This document shows, piece after piece, positions 15,678 through 24,997 of a DNA stretch of 64,000 nucleotides. The number at the start of each line of letters is the position of its first letter. Positions within the stretch are counted from its first letter, which is position 1. Where the stretch lies: the NCBI GenBank assembly GCA_963667315.1, contig OY763325.1, positions 3,596,001-3,660,000 on the forward strand, written 5' to 3'. The notes below the pieces were generated by a model. It had not been told where the DNA came from and did no database searches. It worked only from the letters and a program-made list of their open reading frames with translations. The DNA comes from DAINPP01 sp963667315 (GTDB lineage Bacteria > Thermotogota > Thermotogae > MWEM01). Position numbers and translations under genes: made by a program.

Positions 15678-17546
15678 GTGAATTTAAAGACGAGAATCTT
15701 TCTGGCACTGGTTTGTGCTGCTGCCCTTTTTATCATCACGCAATTCATAACGGGAGCCGGTGGCTATATCGGCTGGTTCTTCGGTTCCAAATACACGATT
15801 GAGTCTGTAAATATCACTCAGAATATCAATGATGATGGCAGTCTGTATGTTCACGAAGTGATTAAGGTCAGGATGCGAAAAGATTTCAGAGGACTATACA
15901 GGTATATCCCAACGTCAAGATATGTTCAGTTAAGTGATGTGAATATCTGGGTAGAAGAAATTGAAGACCCTGATATTCAATTCACCCGAAAAACGGAGAC
16001 TTCCTTTGAAGCACAGATATGGTTTAAGAGAAGTCATGCGGAAATACAGGCTGAAGGTCAGGAATATACGTTGCATGTAACATATCTTGCAAAAGATGTT
16101 CTGGAAACATCGGAAGATTCTTCACAGATATTTCGACAATACTGGTCCGATGGCTGGGATGCACCGGTCAGGAATCTGAGCGTCGTTTATACCTTCCCAG
16201 AGAATCTGATACCCGACAAGATATACACGCATCCAAAAGTTAAGGTAAAAGCAGAAGATAACACCTTTTCAATAGAAAACATTTCGCTGCCGCCATATGC
16301 TTATGCGGAAACACGCTTTTTCTATCAGGAGCCTCAAAATTTGGAAGCCTCTGCCTATAATGAAGGGTTAAGTCAAAGAGAAGTAGAAGAGATTGAGACG
16401 TATTACAACACAGAATGGTTGAAGAAAAAATTAATTCCCCCCATCGTATATGTGGTATTTTTAATCGTTATATGGCTGTTATTCAAATATCTCGGAAAAG
16501 AACCGGAGATTGCATACAAAGGTGTTTATGAAAGAGAAGTTCCTTCGAGAGATTCTCCGGATGTCATCAACGCGATCGTGAAAAATCTGACGAAAAGTGT
16601 CGACAGAGATGGTTTTGCTTCTGTCATTTTGAACCTTTACCGTAAAGATTATATCGCCTTCACTTCGACTGAACACCGGATACCGAGTTTTAAAGATGAA
16701 AGAAGCCGGATTTATTTTCTCTCAAAGGATCCTTATCAAGAAAATGATCTCTCCAAGAGCGAAAAATACCTGTATGGGTTTCTGAAAGGTTATGCCAATG
16801 AAAATATCCTTAATTTTAAAGTGCTGGAAGATAAAGTCAGCCGGGATAATCAGGAGGCACTGCTTTTTAAAAGGGGATTTGGAGAATATCAGAAACTCGT
16901 GGTGCGTGAGGCAAAATCCAGAAAATTCTTCAATTCAAACGGCTATATCCTCTCCGTATTTTTAGGAATTGTTATGATCCTGACCGGGTTCATACTAAAT
17001 GCTTATATAACAGATTTTCCGACACCGAATATGGTTATTGAAGCGATCGTTTATTTTGCTCTGTATATCTTTACTGCAACGGTTCTCTTCTTCCTGCCCA
17101 AAGAGATATTTGGAAAATGGAGTAAAGAGGGGTTGACGTTCTACCATAAATGGAAGAACTTTGAGAATTTTGTAGATGATATTTCCATGATCAGAGATTA
17201 TCCACCGGAGTCCGTTGAAATATGGGAAGATTATCTCGTCTATGCCACAGCTCTTGGATGTGCTGATACGGTCATGGAATCGTTGAAAAACGTCATTCCC
17301 GAAGAAAAATGGGGAGATATGAGTGACCACAGCTCTTTCTACAACCGATACGATACGAGATATACCTATCTGATGAATTCTGTTTTGCGCTCTGCTAATT
17401 TCAGAATCACGCAAACCAACATCCGCATTGTTCTGGAAATTCTCCGAATCGTTTTAAAGGCTTCATCCTCCATGAGTAAAGGGGGACGGGGGAGCAGTGG
17501 CGGTATCGGAAGAGGTTCCAGTTCCGGAGGCGGAGGAGCTCTCTGA
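15678..17546 (+). CDS. DUF2207 family membrane protein with Gly/Ser-rich tail
   Basis: The GTG at 15678 with AAAGGAGGGG upstream is preferred; the open frame further upstream (to 15462) runs through the promoter-terminator repeat. The protein (about 622 aa) has an N-terminal membrane helix and an extracytoplasmic beta domain (about 45-240) with the DUF2207 pattern. A helix near 250-275 (PPIVYVVFLIVIWLLF), a cytoplasmic domain, two more helices (about 420-480) and the tail GGRGSSGGIGRGSSSGGGG complete it. The tail is typical of this family. The family is uncharacterised, probably envelope related. It is bracketed by copies 1 and 2 of the promoter-terminator repeat. Confidence 0.85.
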   Translation: MNLKTRIFLALVCAAALFIITQFITGAGGYIGWFFGSKYTIESVNITQNINDDGSLYVHEVIKVRMRKDFRGLYRYIPTSRYVQLSDVNIWVEEIEDPDIQFTRKTETSFEAQIWFKRSHAEIQAEGQEYTLHVTYLAKDVLETSEDSSQIFRQYWSDGWDAPVRNLSVVYTFPENLIPDKIYTHPKVKVKAEDNTFSIENISLPPYAYAETRFFYQEPQNLEASAYNEGLSQREVEEIETYYNTEWLKKKLIPPIVYVVFLIVIWLLFKYLGKEPEIAYKGVYEREVPSRDSPDVINAIVKNLTKSVDRDGFASVILNLYRKDYIAFTSTEHRIPSFKDERSRIYFLSKDPYQENDLSKSEKYLYGFLKGYANENILNFKVLEDKVSRDNQEALLFKRGFGEYQKLVVREAKSRKFFNSNGYILSVFLGIVMILTGFILNAYITDFPTPNMVIEAIVYFALYIFTATVLFFLPKEIFGKWSKEGLTFYHKWKNFENFVDDISMIRDYPPESVEIWEDYLVYATALGCADTVMESLKNVIPEEKWGDMSDHSSFYNRYDTRYTYLMNSVLRSANFRITQTNIRIVLEILRIVLKASSSMSKGGRGSSGGIGRGSSSGGGGAL

Positions 17547-17551
17547 CCCTA

Positions 17552-17625
17552 TTGACAGATCGTCATATTCGTGGTATAATGACTCTGATAAACAAAAAAG
17601 GAAGCTTGAAAAAGCTTCCTTTTTT
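17552..17625 (+). repeat. Promoter-terminator repeat, copy 2
   Basis: TTGACA (17552-17557), 17-bp spacer ending in CGTGG, TATAAT (17575-17580), CTGATAAACAAA, then a perfect 10-bp stem AAGGAAGCTT/AAGCTTCCTT with GAAA loop and T-run. It begins 5 bp after the DUF2207 stop. The next gene downstream is convergent, so this copy drives no gene; it can only make a tiny RNA or end the DUF2207 transcript. A second small hairpin (GTTGC-GATA-GCAAC) follows at once. Confidence 0.85.
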
Positions 17626-17669
17626 GTTGCGATAGCAACCTTTCTTTGATATTTCGGCAATACTATGGG

Positions 17670-18728
17670 TTACACTTCCGAAAGAAAACGCCCCTTTAAA
17701 ATCCATTTTCTCGTATTTCGATCCAATTCCCGATAAAGTGAATAAAACTGATGTAAATCAGTAGAGCTTGAAAAGCTGCATACTCTCTCTTCAATAATTT
17801 CCAGGGCTTTATAAATGCCTTGTCCAAGTTTTGCCGCTAAGAGTAATTTTTCCGTGATGATCGTTGAGAACAAATGAATATCCACACTTTCCTCTTCATC
17901 GTCTTCGTTGATATAATATTCTTCAAAACATCCGTGTGACAGGATAAAATTATATAGCCTCTTCACCGTTTTCTTTGCCTTTTGACAGGTTATACTGAAA
18001 TAATAATCTTCAAGCTCTTTTTCGTTTGGTATATAATAGTTTTGATCCGGGTCGGTCAGCATGAATAATTCAAAATCATCCACATCAATATCGTAATGGT
18101 AAAGAAATCCGTCTTCGGGGTACACGATAAAATCTTCTCTGAATTGATTAAAGCCAATGATATAGTCTTCAATTTCCGCATGCTTCATCGTTGAACGGGT
18201 AAATTTGTTGAAGACTTTCAATACCTGTGAAACGGTGCAATAACCGTAAAAATTGATACACCCTTTTATAATAAGCTGTAATTGCTGGTATTTGGTAATA
18301 TCAAAATTGGTTCTGGCAATAAATTTCGTGTAGAGCATGAGCAAATCAGCCGGTATGATGGGATCTTTGTTTTTATTATAGAACGTATAACCGAGATCTA
18401 ATAAGATGTTGAAATCATACATGGATATCTTCATATAATCGCCTTCAAACTCAGGTAAATTTTCCGGTAATACTTCAATCATATGCGTATCCAACATCTC
18501 CTTAAGCATCCCAACGATAAAAAATATTTGAGAGGCGTTCATATACTTCAGACTATTCAAGAACGCCTTTTGAATATGTTTTTTTAAGATTTCAACTATC
18601 TGATCTTTCTTTGTGTTTTTGGCTATTGCACAGTGGTGGTTTTCCGCCAAGAGTAGTAACTGGTTTTTATTCAGCTTTGTTAAACAATCTTTCAAATATG
18701 ATTTCTTTTCAATATCAATTGTAGGCAT
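17670..18728 (-). CDS. Uncharacterised protein, about 352 aa, with SAP-like N-terminus
   Basis: The ATG at 18728 has AGAGGTG at 9-nt spacing, a strong internal start. The open frame continues upstream into remnants of an AlbA_2/ATPase gene, but these appear to be a separate, broken gene. Residues 1-45 (KSYLKDCLTKLNKNQLLLLAENH) look like a SAP-type helix pair that could bind nucleic acid. The rest is helical and rich in aromatic and acidic residues, with an acidic run (NEDDEEESVD) near residue 275. I do not recognise the family. It neighbours possible defence genes. Confidence 0.6.
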   Translation of the reverse strand: MPTIDIEKKSYLKDCLTKLNKNQLLLLAENHHCAIAKNTKKDQIVEILKKHIQKAFLNSLKYMNASQIFFIVGMLKEMLDTHMIEVLPENLPEFEGDYMKISMYDFNILLDLGYTFYNKNKDPIIPADLLMLYTKFIARTNFDITKYQQLQLIIKGCINFYGYCTVSQVLKVFNKFTRSTMKHAEIEDYIIGFNQFREDFIVYPEDGFLYHYDIDVDDFELFMLTDPDQNYYIPNEKELEDYYFSITCQKAKKTVKRLYNFILSHGCFEEYYINEDDEEESVDIHLFSTIITEKLLLAAKLGQGIYKALEIIEERVCSFSSSTDLHQFYSLYRELDRNTRKWILKGRFLSEV

Positions 18729-20062
18729 CTTCATTTTCACCTCTTTGTTTATGGATAACAACCTATTGCCCCGATCTGTCGGAGCCTTTTCTCTCGAGAT
18801 AACCGATTTCCTTATCTCGACCAGCATCTTCTTTTCAAAGGCATTCGGTTTTACAGGCTCATTTACAGGCTCATTTGAGCCATATGTGTAATCTGGAATG
18901 GGTACAATCAGTTTGAACACATCTTCATCGAATAATTGAGGTTTTCCATTCGAATAAATCCCAACATATTTCAAGAGATTTCTCCCCCCGGAACCAAGTT
19001 CGTCAGCCAACCCTGTTTCTTTAAAGACTCTTGCGATGTTGGGTTTTTTTGGAAAGGGAGAGAAATTATTCAAATCCATCAAACCATGATCATGTGGTCT
19101 GTTGGCATTCTCCGAATATATCCTGTTTCTTTCAATAATGTTCTTTGCCGGAAAGGCGTTCGTGTATTCCCTGTGAATCAGAATATTGGAAGCTATCTCA
19201 CGAACAATCTTATCCCGAACACTGGAACGTGATCAGTTTCCTCAAGATAAAATGGGTCTGGAAGATGCTTTTGTCAAAATTCCATAATGCGATTGTACGT
19301 GTCAAAAAAATTCGTTCGCACATCATCTCTGTCATCATAACGATCAAGATTGACCTTTCTCAGAATCAAATCTGTTTTGTGGAAAGGGATAATATCCAGA
19401 ATGGCATCATCCGTTCCAAGAAGCAGGATACAGGCAAGTGTAACTCTCTCTTTATTTGTCATCATATCCTTGCCGTAAAGCTTTGCACTCTTGACAATTT
19501 CCATATCCGACATATTTTGCCACGGATGTTCTCTGTTTTGAAAGGCTGCCAGCTTCCGCACCTTTTCAAAGATATCAGATCTCAAATCAGACATTGTAAA
19601 TTGAGAAAATATCTTGTTTTCAGTGTGAAAAAGTTGCTTGTTCATGAAAAGACCGGAAAGATACGTATTCTTTTCCGATACGTTGAAATCTCCATCTTGA
19701 TTTCTATCGAAGAATCTCCCATTGCAGCGATGAACCTGCGAACTCTCGGGAACGAGAATATACAAGACTTCTTTATCGTCTACAGTGACTTGCTGAATGG
19801 ATAAATTAAACGAAGGAGAAATCTTCGAAGAATTATTTACCATCGTGACAAATTCTTTCTTGATGCTTTCGACTTTGTCTTTATCAACACCGATAATCTC
19901 ACCATCATCACGCACACCAAGCAAAATCTCACCGCCGTTTCTGTTGAGAAAGGTACATACCGTTTCATATACATTTTTGGGAAGCTTTTGCTTGCACACC
20001 TTGAATTCAATCCTGAGACCTTCCCCTTCTTCAATGAGCGAGAGAATTCTTGCTTTTGTCAT
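18729..20062 (-). pseudogene. Degenerate AlbA_2 (Schlafen-type) ATP-binding protein gene
   Basis: Residues from 20062 encode an AlbA_2 domain (EGEGLRIEFKVCKQ, FLNRNGGEILLGVRDDGEIIG). The frame meets TGA at 19274-19276. Just beyond it the expected family sequence resumes (QKHLPDPFYLEETDHVPV), then shifts frame at about 19217 through loss of one base and continues as RDKIVREIASNILIHREYTNAF. It then gives the HATPase-like part (GLADELGSGGRNLLKYV). The C-terminal winged helix is cut short and runs in frame into the next gene. Two independent lesions within 60 bp plus a missing end mark it as a decaying gene. Relatives act as transcription regulators or defence proteins. Confidence 0.85.
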
Positions 20063-20106
20063 TTATAACTCTCCAATAAATATGACTTTTTAGATAAGAC
20101 TCTATC

Positions 20107-22938
20107 TTAAAAATTGTATTTTTCTCTTCTTTTTCTAAATGCTTCTTTTGAACCTTCCATAATATTTAAAATTGATTGTGTTATCTCTTTTCTATCCAAA
20201 CCACCTTCTGCTTGAAGAATACCTTGTCCATTTTTAACTTCAAGTGCATATACTAATTCAGCATCACCGTTAACCGGAATATTTGCATTGTGAGTTGCAA
20301 TAATAATTTGTCGATTTTCTTTTTTTGATCTAAGAACTGGGATAAGTTGTGAAAAAACAAAATTTGAATCTAATTCATCTTCCGGTTGGTCAATTATTAT
20401 CGGACCATTATCTTGACTTAATAACAAAGCTAAAGCAGCAGTGTTTCTTTGACCATCAGATAGTTGTCCACCTGAGATTGTCCCGGCAGTTTGTCCATCC
20501 TCTCTGAAAAGCTCTATGTCTAAATAATCGTCTATTCTACAACATTGTATTTTTTCCCACTTCTCTATATTTTGATTTATATGTTCACTGAAATCAGATT
20601 TAAATTCATTTAGGCTATCTATTTCTAATTCATCTCTTAGGACTTTATTTACAAGAATCCAAGGGGATAAAAAACTTGATTGTTCAAGGAATTTTTCAAA
20701 AACATTTTCCCCTATAGCATCCCAGCTTCTTCCAAATTTTGTTCTTTTATCTTTGGGTCGAAATTCGTTCCATATTGTTTGGAAACTACTGAAATCTTGT
20801 TGATAATCAAGTGATACATTAATCATTGACTTACCTTTTTCTTTTATGGTTGCCGATTGATTTGCAAGATCAGTTATTTCTCTTCGTTTCTGATATTCTC
20901 TATACCAAGTTTCATATAATTCTTCAAGCAAAATTGCGACATCCTCAATATTTTTGACAAATAAATTATATTCATCGACTAATTTCTTTTGCTGCTCGTT
21001 CTTTTTTTTGAGTGTTTCATTTATACTATTAATCTCTTCTATTTCTTTTAAGGATAATCCTGTATCTAAACAAGCTTGATTAAATTTTTCTTCGGCTTGT
21101 TTTATTTCTTCTTTTATCGTTTTACTTATACTATAATCACGGAAGATTGCTTGTAAATTCTTATCAAATTCATTTAATGCCTTTTCTATTGTTGAAAATA
21201 ATGTTTCTTGTGCTCTGTTTGTTGCAGATTGTATTGTTTCTAACTCCGAATAATGTGGGAAATCCTTATTTTCAAATTTTTTGACTTCATTTTTCATTGA
21301 ATTTAATTCGTTTTTCAAATTATCATGAAGTTTCTTGTGTGAGAAAAAAAGATTGTTTAACTCCGTTTTTTCTTTTTCTAATGCTTTATAGTTATTATAT
21401 TCATCCTGAATACCTTTTCTTTTTTTTATTGAATCAGTCAATTCTTTTATTTCTAAATCCAGATTATGAATAAACTCTTTTCTTCTCTTTTTATCACGCA
21501 GTTTGGAAAAAGTCTCAACAATTTTTAATTTTAAACCTTCTTCTCTATTATGAATCTCAATCATCGTATCGTTTATTGAATTATCAATTAATTTTAAGAG
21601 ATTATTTCCTTTTTTATTAGTTCCTTTAATTTCTTTGGTATCTGTAAGATTATTAATCTGTTGTTGACTAAAGATATCAAGATCTATCTTATTCAAAACA
21701 GAATTTTTGTCTATATTGGGATCGTCTGATATAAGTTGAATTTCGTCGTTTTTCCAAACCAATTTATACTCTGACCCAGAGTTTTTCACCAATGTTATTA
21801 CGATTTCAGAGTTATTCTTGTCTAAAGTGTTGCGTATTCTTTCAAATCTTTTTTTTGTATCTTCATCCAAAGTGGCGGTTTTATCTAAAACAATTCTTAT
21901 ATATTCGATAATTGAAGATTTCCCACTTCCTCTACCACCAATAAGGCAATTTAAATTCTGTGAAAAATTAATAGTTTGGTCAGTCAAAAAAGCCACTTTT
22001 TTTATTGTTAATGATTTTATTCTAGAACTATTGAAATCATCAGATGGAGGTGATGATTTTTTATTAGATTCTGGTAGACGAATTCTGGATTCATTGTCTA
22101 AGAAAGCTTGTCTTAGCGATTCTATTGAAGGAGAAGACATTTTTATCCAAGTATATCTATATCCAATCGAGTTTGACTTAGGATTCCCGTCATCATCTTT
22201 TTCATTTAGCATTTTGCAATCTGAAGACATTAAAAGCCCTAAAGGTCTTTTTCTTTTCCAAGCAGCAATGCATTTTCCATTATTTGCAAATAAATTTTGA
22301 AAACCTTTACTCATTTCCTTAACTTTTTTAGGAACTTCAGCTGCTAATAAATCATCATTTTTGTATTCATCTTGTTGAAGCCATTCATTGATATTTTCAT
22401 TATCAAATAATCCATCTGTAAAAATGTGCGGAACAATTACTATCCCATTATACTTAGTTTGTACAATATTAATTATCTCTTCAAGATTTTTCTTCGATCT
22501 CTTTAAAACACCACCACTATCTTTCGGCGGATAAGATATTCCACATTCCGTAAGTGCACTTGATATATTATCTTCAGGTGTTTTAGGTTCAAACAAACAA
22601 ATTACATGAGCACCTTTACCCACATTTGCTGCAAATTCAAAGCCAGGGAACAGTGTGATTTTATGGCCATATTGTCTTTTTATCTTATCAAAAGACTCAT
22701 ATAGATATTGTAAATAATCTTTGTTTAAAAAATTATGTCCTGTTATCCCAACAACATCTAATTCAACTTCATAGCAAGCATGTGCATACTGATAAGCGCT
22801 TTCTTTAATTTTATCTACATCATCATGTTTTTCTAATTTTTCACCCAACCAATTTTGACCATCCATTGGAGTATGCATATGTAGATCACATTTTAACCAT
22901 TTCATTCCATTATATTCTGATTTTATACTACTCACCAC
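20107..22938 (-). CDS. PHP domain plus SMC-like ATPase (TrlF-like)
   Basis: A 943-aa protein. Residues 10-250 form a PHP-type metal phosphoesterase module (LKCDLHMHTPMDG, VVGITGHNF, VIVPHIF). An SMC/RecN-like ATPase follows: Walker A GGRGSGKSS near 340, about 350 residues of coiled coil rich in Lys and Glu, then signature SGGQLSDGQRNTAALAL, Walker B IIIDQPEDELD and the His loop IATHNAN. The layout matches the TrlF-type family found in defence and mobile regions. I infer a nucleic-acid-end processing or defence role. The gene is visibly more AT-rich than its neighbours. The start is GTG at 22938 or 22935; ATG at 22905 would keep the PHP core. Confidence 0.8.
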   Translation of the reverse strand: MVSSIKSEYNGMKWLKCDLHMHTPMDGQNWLGEKLEKHDDVDKIKESAYQYAHACYEVELDVVGITGHNFLNKDYLQYLYESFDKIKRQYGHKITLFPGFEFAANVGKGAHVICLFEPKTPEDNISSALTECGISYPPKDSGGVLKRSKKNLEEIINIVQTKYNGIVIVPHIFTDGLFDNENINEWLQQDEYKNDDLLAAEVPKKVKEMSKGFQNLFANNGKCIAAWKRKRPLGLLMSSDCKMLNEKDDDGNPKSNSIGYRYTWIKMSSPSIESLRQAFLDNESRIRLPESNKKSSPPSDDFNSSRIKSLTIKKVAFLTDQTINFSQNLNCLIGGRGSGKSSIIEYIRIVLDKTATLDEDTKKRFERIRNTLDKNNSEIVITLVKNSGSEYKLVWKNDEIQLISDDPNIDKNSVLNKIDLDIFSQQQINNLTDTKEIKGTNKKGNNLLKLIDNSINDTMIEIHNREEGLKLKIVETFSKLRDKKRRKEFIHNLDLEIKELTDSIKKRKGIQDEYNNYKALEKEKTELNNLFFSHKKLHDNLKNELNSMKNEVKKFENKDFPHYSELETIQSATNRAQETLFSTIEKALNEFDKNLQAIFRDYSISKTIKEEIKQAEEKFNQACLDTGLSLKEIEEINSINETLKKKNEQQKKLVDEYNLFVKNIEDVAILLEELYETWYREYQKRREITDLANQSATIKEKGKSMINVSLDYQQDFSSFQTIWNEFRPKDKRTKFGRSWDAIGENVFEKFLEQSSFLSPWILVNKVLRDELEIDSLNEFKSDFSEHINQNIEKWEKIQCCRIDDYLDIELFREDGQTAGTISGGQLSDGQRNTAALALLLSQDNGPIIIDQPEDELDSNFVFSQLIPVLRSKKENRQIIIATHNANIPVNGDAELVYALEVKNGQGILQAEGGLDRKEITQSILNIMEGSKEAFRKRREKYNF

Positions 22939-23080
22939 CTATTATGAAATAAAGATATCTTAAATGAATGATATCTTGTGTGTCTGTTAGAATATTTTTC
23001 ATCAATTGCAATTAAAACCATCTCTGTCTATTTCTGAAATTAGAAAACAGACAAAAATCAGAAGTTGTCCTTCATCTCTT

Positions 23081-23109
23081 ATTTTATCATTGTTTACAAT
23101 CAATATCAA
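23081..23109 (-). promoter_or_regulatory. Promoter of the TrlF-like gene with a dyad in the spacer
   Basis: On the minus strand TTGATA (23104-23109) and TAAAAT (23081-23086) are 17 bp apart. The spacer contains the palindrome ATTGT-TT-ACAAT (23089-23100), a candidate operator. The leader to the start codon is about 140 nt. Confidence 0.55.
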
Positions 23110-23148
23110 TTTTTTGCAGTGTAAATGCATATTGAATTTAATTTCTGC

Positions 23149-23184
23149 AAAAAAAAGACCGCGGTTCACTTAGAGTCCCGCGGT
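23149..23184 (-). terminator. Rho-independent terminator of the AAA ATPase gene
   Basis: ACCGCGG (23158-23164) and CCGCGGT (23178-23184) form a GC-rich 7-bp stem, followed on the minus strand by eight T residues (A-run at 23149-23156). It lies about 100 bp past the stop of the ATPase gene at 23288. Confidence 0.8.
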
Positions 23185-23232
23185 ACAATCATTTGCAGAC
23201 CCGGGTTCACTTAGAATTCTCCGAGTACGATT
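23157..23232 (-). repeat. Diverged tandem duplication around the terminator
   Basis: GGTTCACTTAGA occurs at 23163-23174 and again at 23204-23215, each preceded by GACC-like and followed by GTAC-like sequence about 15 nt later. The second unit has lost the complementary stem, so only the first can terminate. A third, weaker match (TTTTCACTTTGAG) follows near 23232. Confidence 0.5.
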
Positions 23233-23287
23233 TTCACTTTGAGTTTATAATAATTTGTTGATGAGCTTGAGATAGATTTAAAACCAT

Positions 23288-24934
23288 TCACATCCCATAA
23301 ACAACAATCTCATGTTGTCCAAAATGCTCTGTCCTCGTAAATATCCTTTCTTCCCAATTATCATTCTCCTGATCAAAGATGATGAGATAAGCATCTTTCG
23401 CCCCAGTCTTATCCACATACTTCACTGTCTGTTCCAAGCCGTCTTCAATGACTTTCTGAAAGGAATTTTTGTGTTTGAGCTTGATCTCAATAACAATCCT
23501 CTGTAATTCATCTACATTATAAAATGTTGGAAAAGGAATGTCGTTGTTTTTATTTTTGAATCTGTCAGGGATGATGGGCCAGCGGATGTAAAGGTCCGTT
23601 CGCTTTTTTCCGAGCCCATACTCGCGGTCAATTTGTCCACCACCGTTTATTATTCTTTGCAAGAAGGCTTGCAGGAGCAGCTGTGGTCCTGCTTCTTCGT
23701 ACTGGAAACGCCCGAGCCAGCTTTCACTGTGTTCTCTGAAGAATTGCTGGAATGTTGTAAGGAGTTTTTCCATGTTCAACGTACCATCATCGTTGACATA
23801 CCATTTTCTTTTAAATTTGCTTTCGAGGGATAGTTGTGTCATGTAGCCCAGTTCCCTTGGGATGATTTCTCTGTATATGGCGTTGGCTATTTGATAACCG
23901 TCTTCTGTTTTTTTGATGAGTCCCAGGTCTTTGCAGTATTCGATATCTGTGTTGAAGACGTTCTCTGAGAATTCTTCCCCTTCAAGCATGGGTTCTATGA
24001 CGCGTCTGACTCTATCTTCTTTTAATTTGTCTGCGAGTTGGTCGATGTGGGTGTCACGTCTGAGGATTAGGTTTCTTTTTGCCGCTTCATACATATGCGT
24101 TGTGATTGTTTTGCTTCTGTCTCTTCCAACTTTGTCTTCAAAACAAGTTTCATAAGCAAGCGCGTTGACAAGCCAGGGTTGACCTGTTGTGTATTCCCAG
24201 GCTAAATCGTACACATCTTTTTCAAATTCTTGTCCTGTTTCTTTTGTATGCTCTTCATAGAGTGTTTTTATGTCTTGTCTTGAAAAATCTCCAACAGTTA
24301 ATGACGTTGCTTTTATGTTGAATGCACTTCCCCCAGTGATAATCTGCTGATCTTTGTCGGAGAATATCCTGTAATCTCTGACATCACGCACACCACAAAG
24401 GATTACAGATTGTGGAAAAGCATCCGGTCTTCCGGTATATCCGGCTCTTAACTGCCTGAGAACTGAAATGAGTGTATCGCCTATTAAAGCATCTATCTCG
24501 TCTATCAGCAGGATGACTTTTTTTTCGCTATGAAGACTCCACAAGGACAAGACCTGATTCAGAACATCGTCCCCACCAAATCTGTCTATTCCATCAATAA
24601 GGTATTCCTCAAAAAAATCATCTTTAAACGTGAGAAAACTTGCCCTGTTTAACGCAGAAAGAATCGCTTTCATTCCCCTTGATACGTCGCTTCTGGCTGT
24701 CTGTGCTGTTTCAATGTTGATATACAGACATTTATATTTTCCCTCATTGTTTATATAATTCTGCAACGCAAGAAGTGAGGAAGTTTTTCCCGTTTGTCGT
24801 GGTGCATGTAAAACGAAGTATTTTTTCTGCTCAATAAGCATCATAATCTCGTCTTTGTTGATTCTCTTGAGCGGATCAATCATATAATTACTGTCTTCTC
24901 TCACAGGACCAGCTGTATTAAAGAACTTTTCCAT
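23288..24934 (-). CDS. AAA ATPase with C-terminal PD-(D/E)XK nuclease-like domain
   Basis: A 548-aa protein. Its N-terminal AAA domain has Walker A APRQTGKTSS, Walker B VILLIDEIDAL and sensor regions (SVILCGVRDVRDYR). A helical middle follows (WEYTTGQPWLVNALA, typical of this AAA-like group). The C-terminal part (about 440-500) carries YGLGKKRTDLYIRWP and RIVIEIKLKHK, matching the D...ExK core of PD-(D/E)XK nucleases. Such proteins are common and of unknown function, with suspected links to mobile or defence DNA. It is monocistronic, ends at a strong terminator, and is upstream on the same strand as the TrlF-like gene. Confidence 0.85.
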   Translation of the reverse strand: MEKFFNTAGPVREDSNYMIDPLKRINKDEIMMLIEQKKYFVLHAPRQTGKTSSLLALQNYINNEGKYKCLYINIETAQTARSDVSRGMKAILSALNRASFLTFKDDFFEEYLIDGIDRFGGDDVLNQVLSLWSLHSEKKVILLIDEIDALIGDTLISVLRQLRAGYTGRPDAFPQSVILCGVRDVRDYRIFSDKDQQIITGGSAFNIKATSLTVGDFSRQDIKTLYEEHTKETGQEFEKDVYDLAWEYTTGQPWLVNALAYETCFEDKVGRDRSKTITTHMYEAAKRNLILRRDTHIDQLADKLKEDRVRRVIEPMLEGEEFSENVFNTDIEYCKDLGLIKKTEDGYQIANAIYREIIPRELGYMTQLSLESKFKRKWYVNDDGTLNMEKLLTTFQQFFREHSESWLGRFQYEEAGPQLLLQAFLQRIINGGGQIDREYGLGKKRTDLYIRWPIIPDRFKNKNNDIPFPTFYNVDELQRIVIEIKLKHKNSFQKVIEDGLEQTVKYVDKTGAKDAYLIIFDQENDNWEERIFTRTEHFGQHEIVVYGM

Positions 24935-24997
24935 TTTCTCACTTCCTTTCTTTGCTTACTCTATTTTATCATTTTGACTTGCTTTAAACTAATCAGT

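Larger units (their letters stand above)
22939..23287. other. Intergenic region between the TrlF-like gene and the AAA ATPase gene
   Basis: This 349-bp gap holds the promoter and long leader of the TrlF-like gene (from 23109 down), an inverted repeat TTTTTTGCAG (23110-23119) with CTGCAAAAAA (23145-23154), the terminator of the ATPase gene at 23149-23184, and a diverged tandem copy of that terminator arm. No open frame with a ribosome site was found. Confidence 0.7.

Noticed and set aside
23157..23232. CRISPR array
   Set aside because: Only two diverged copies of a 12-nt core, with unequal spacing and no cas gene.
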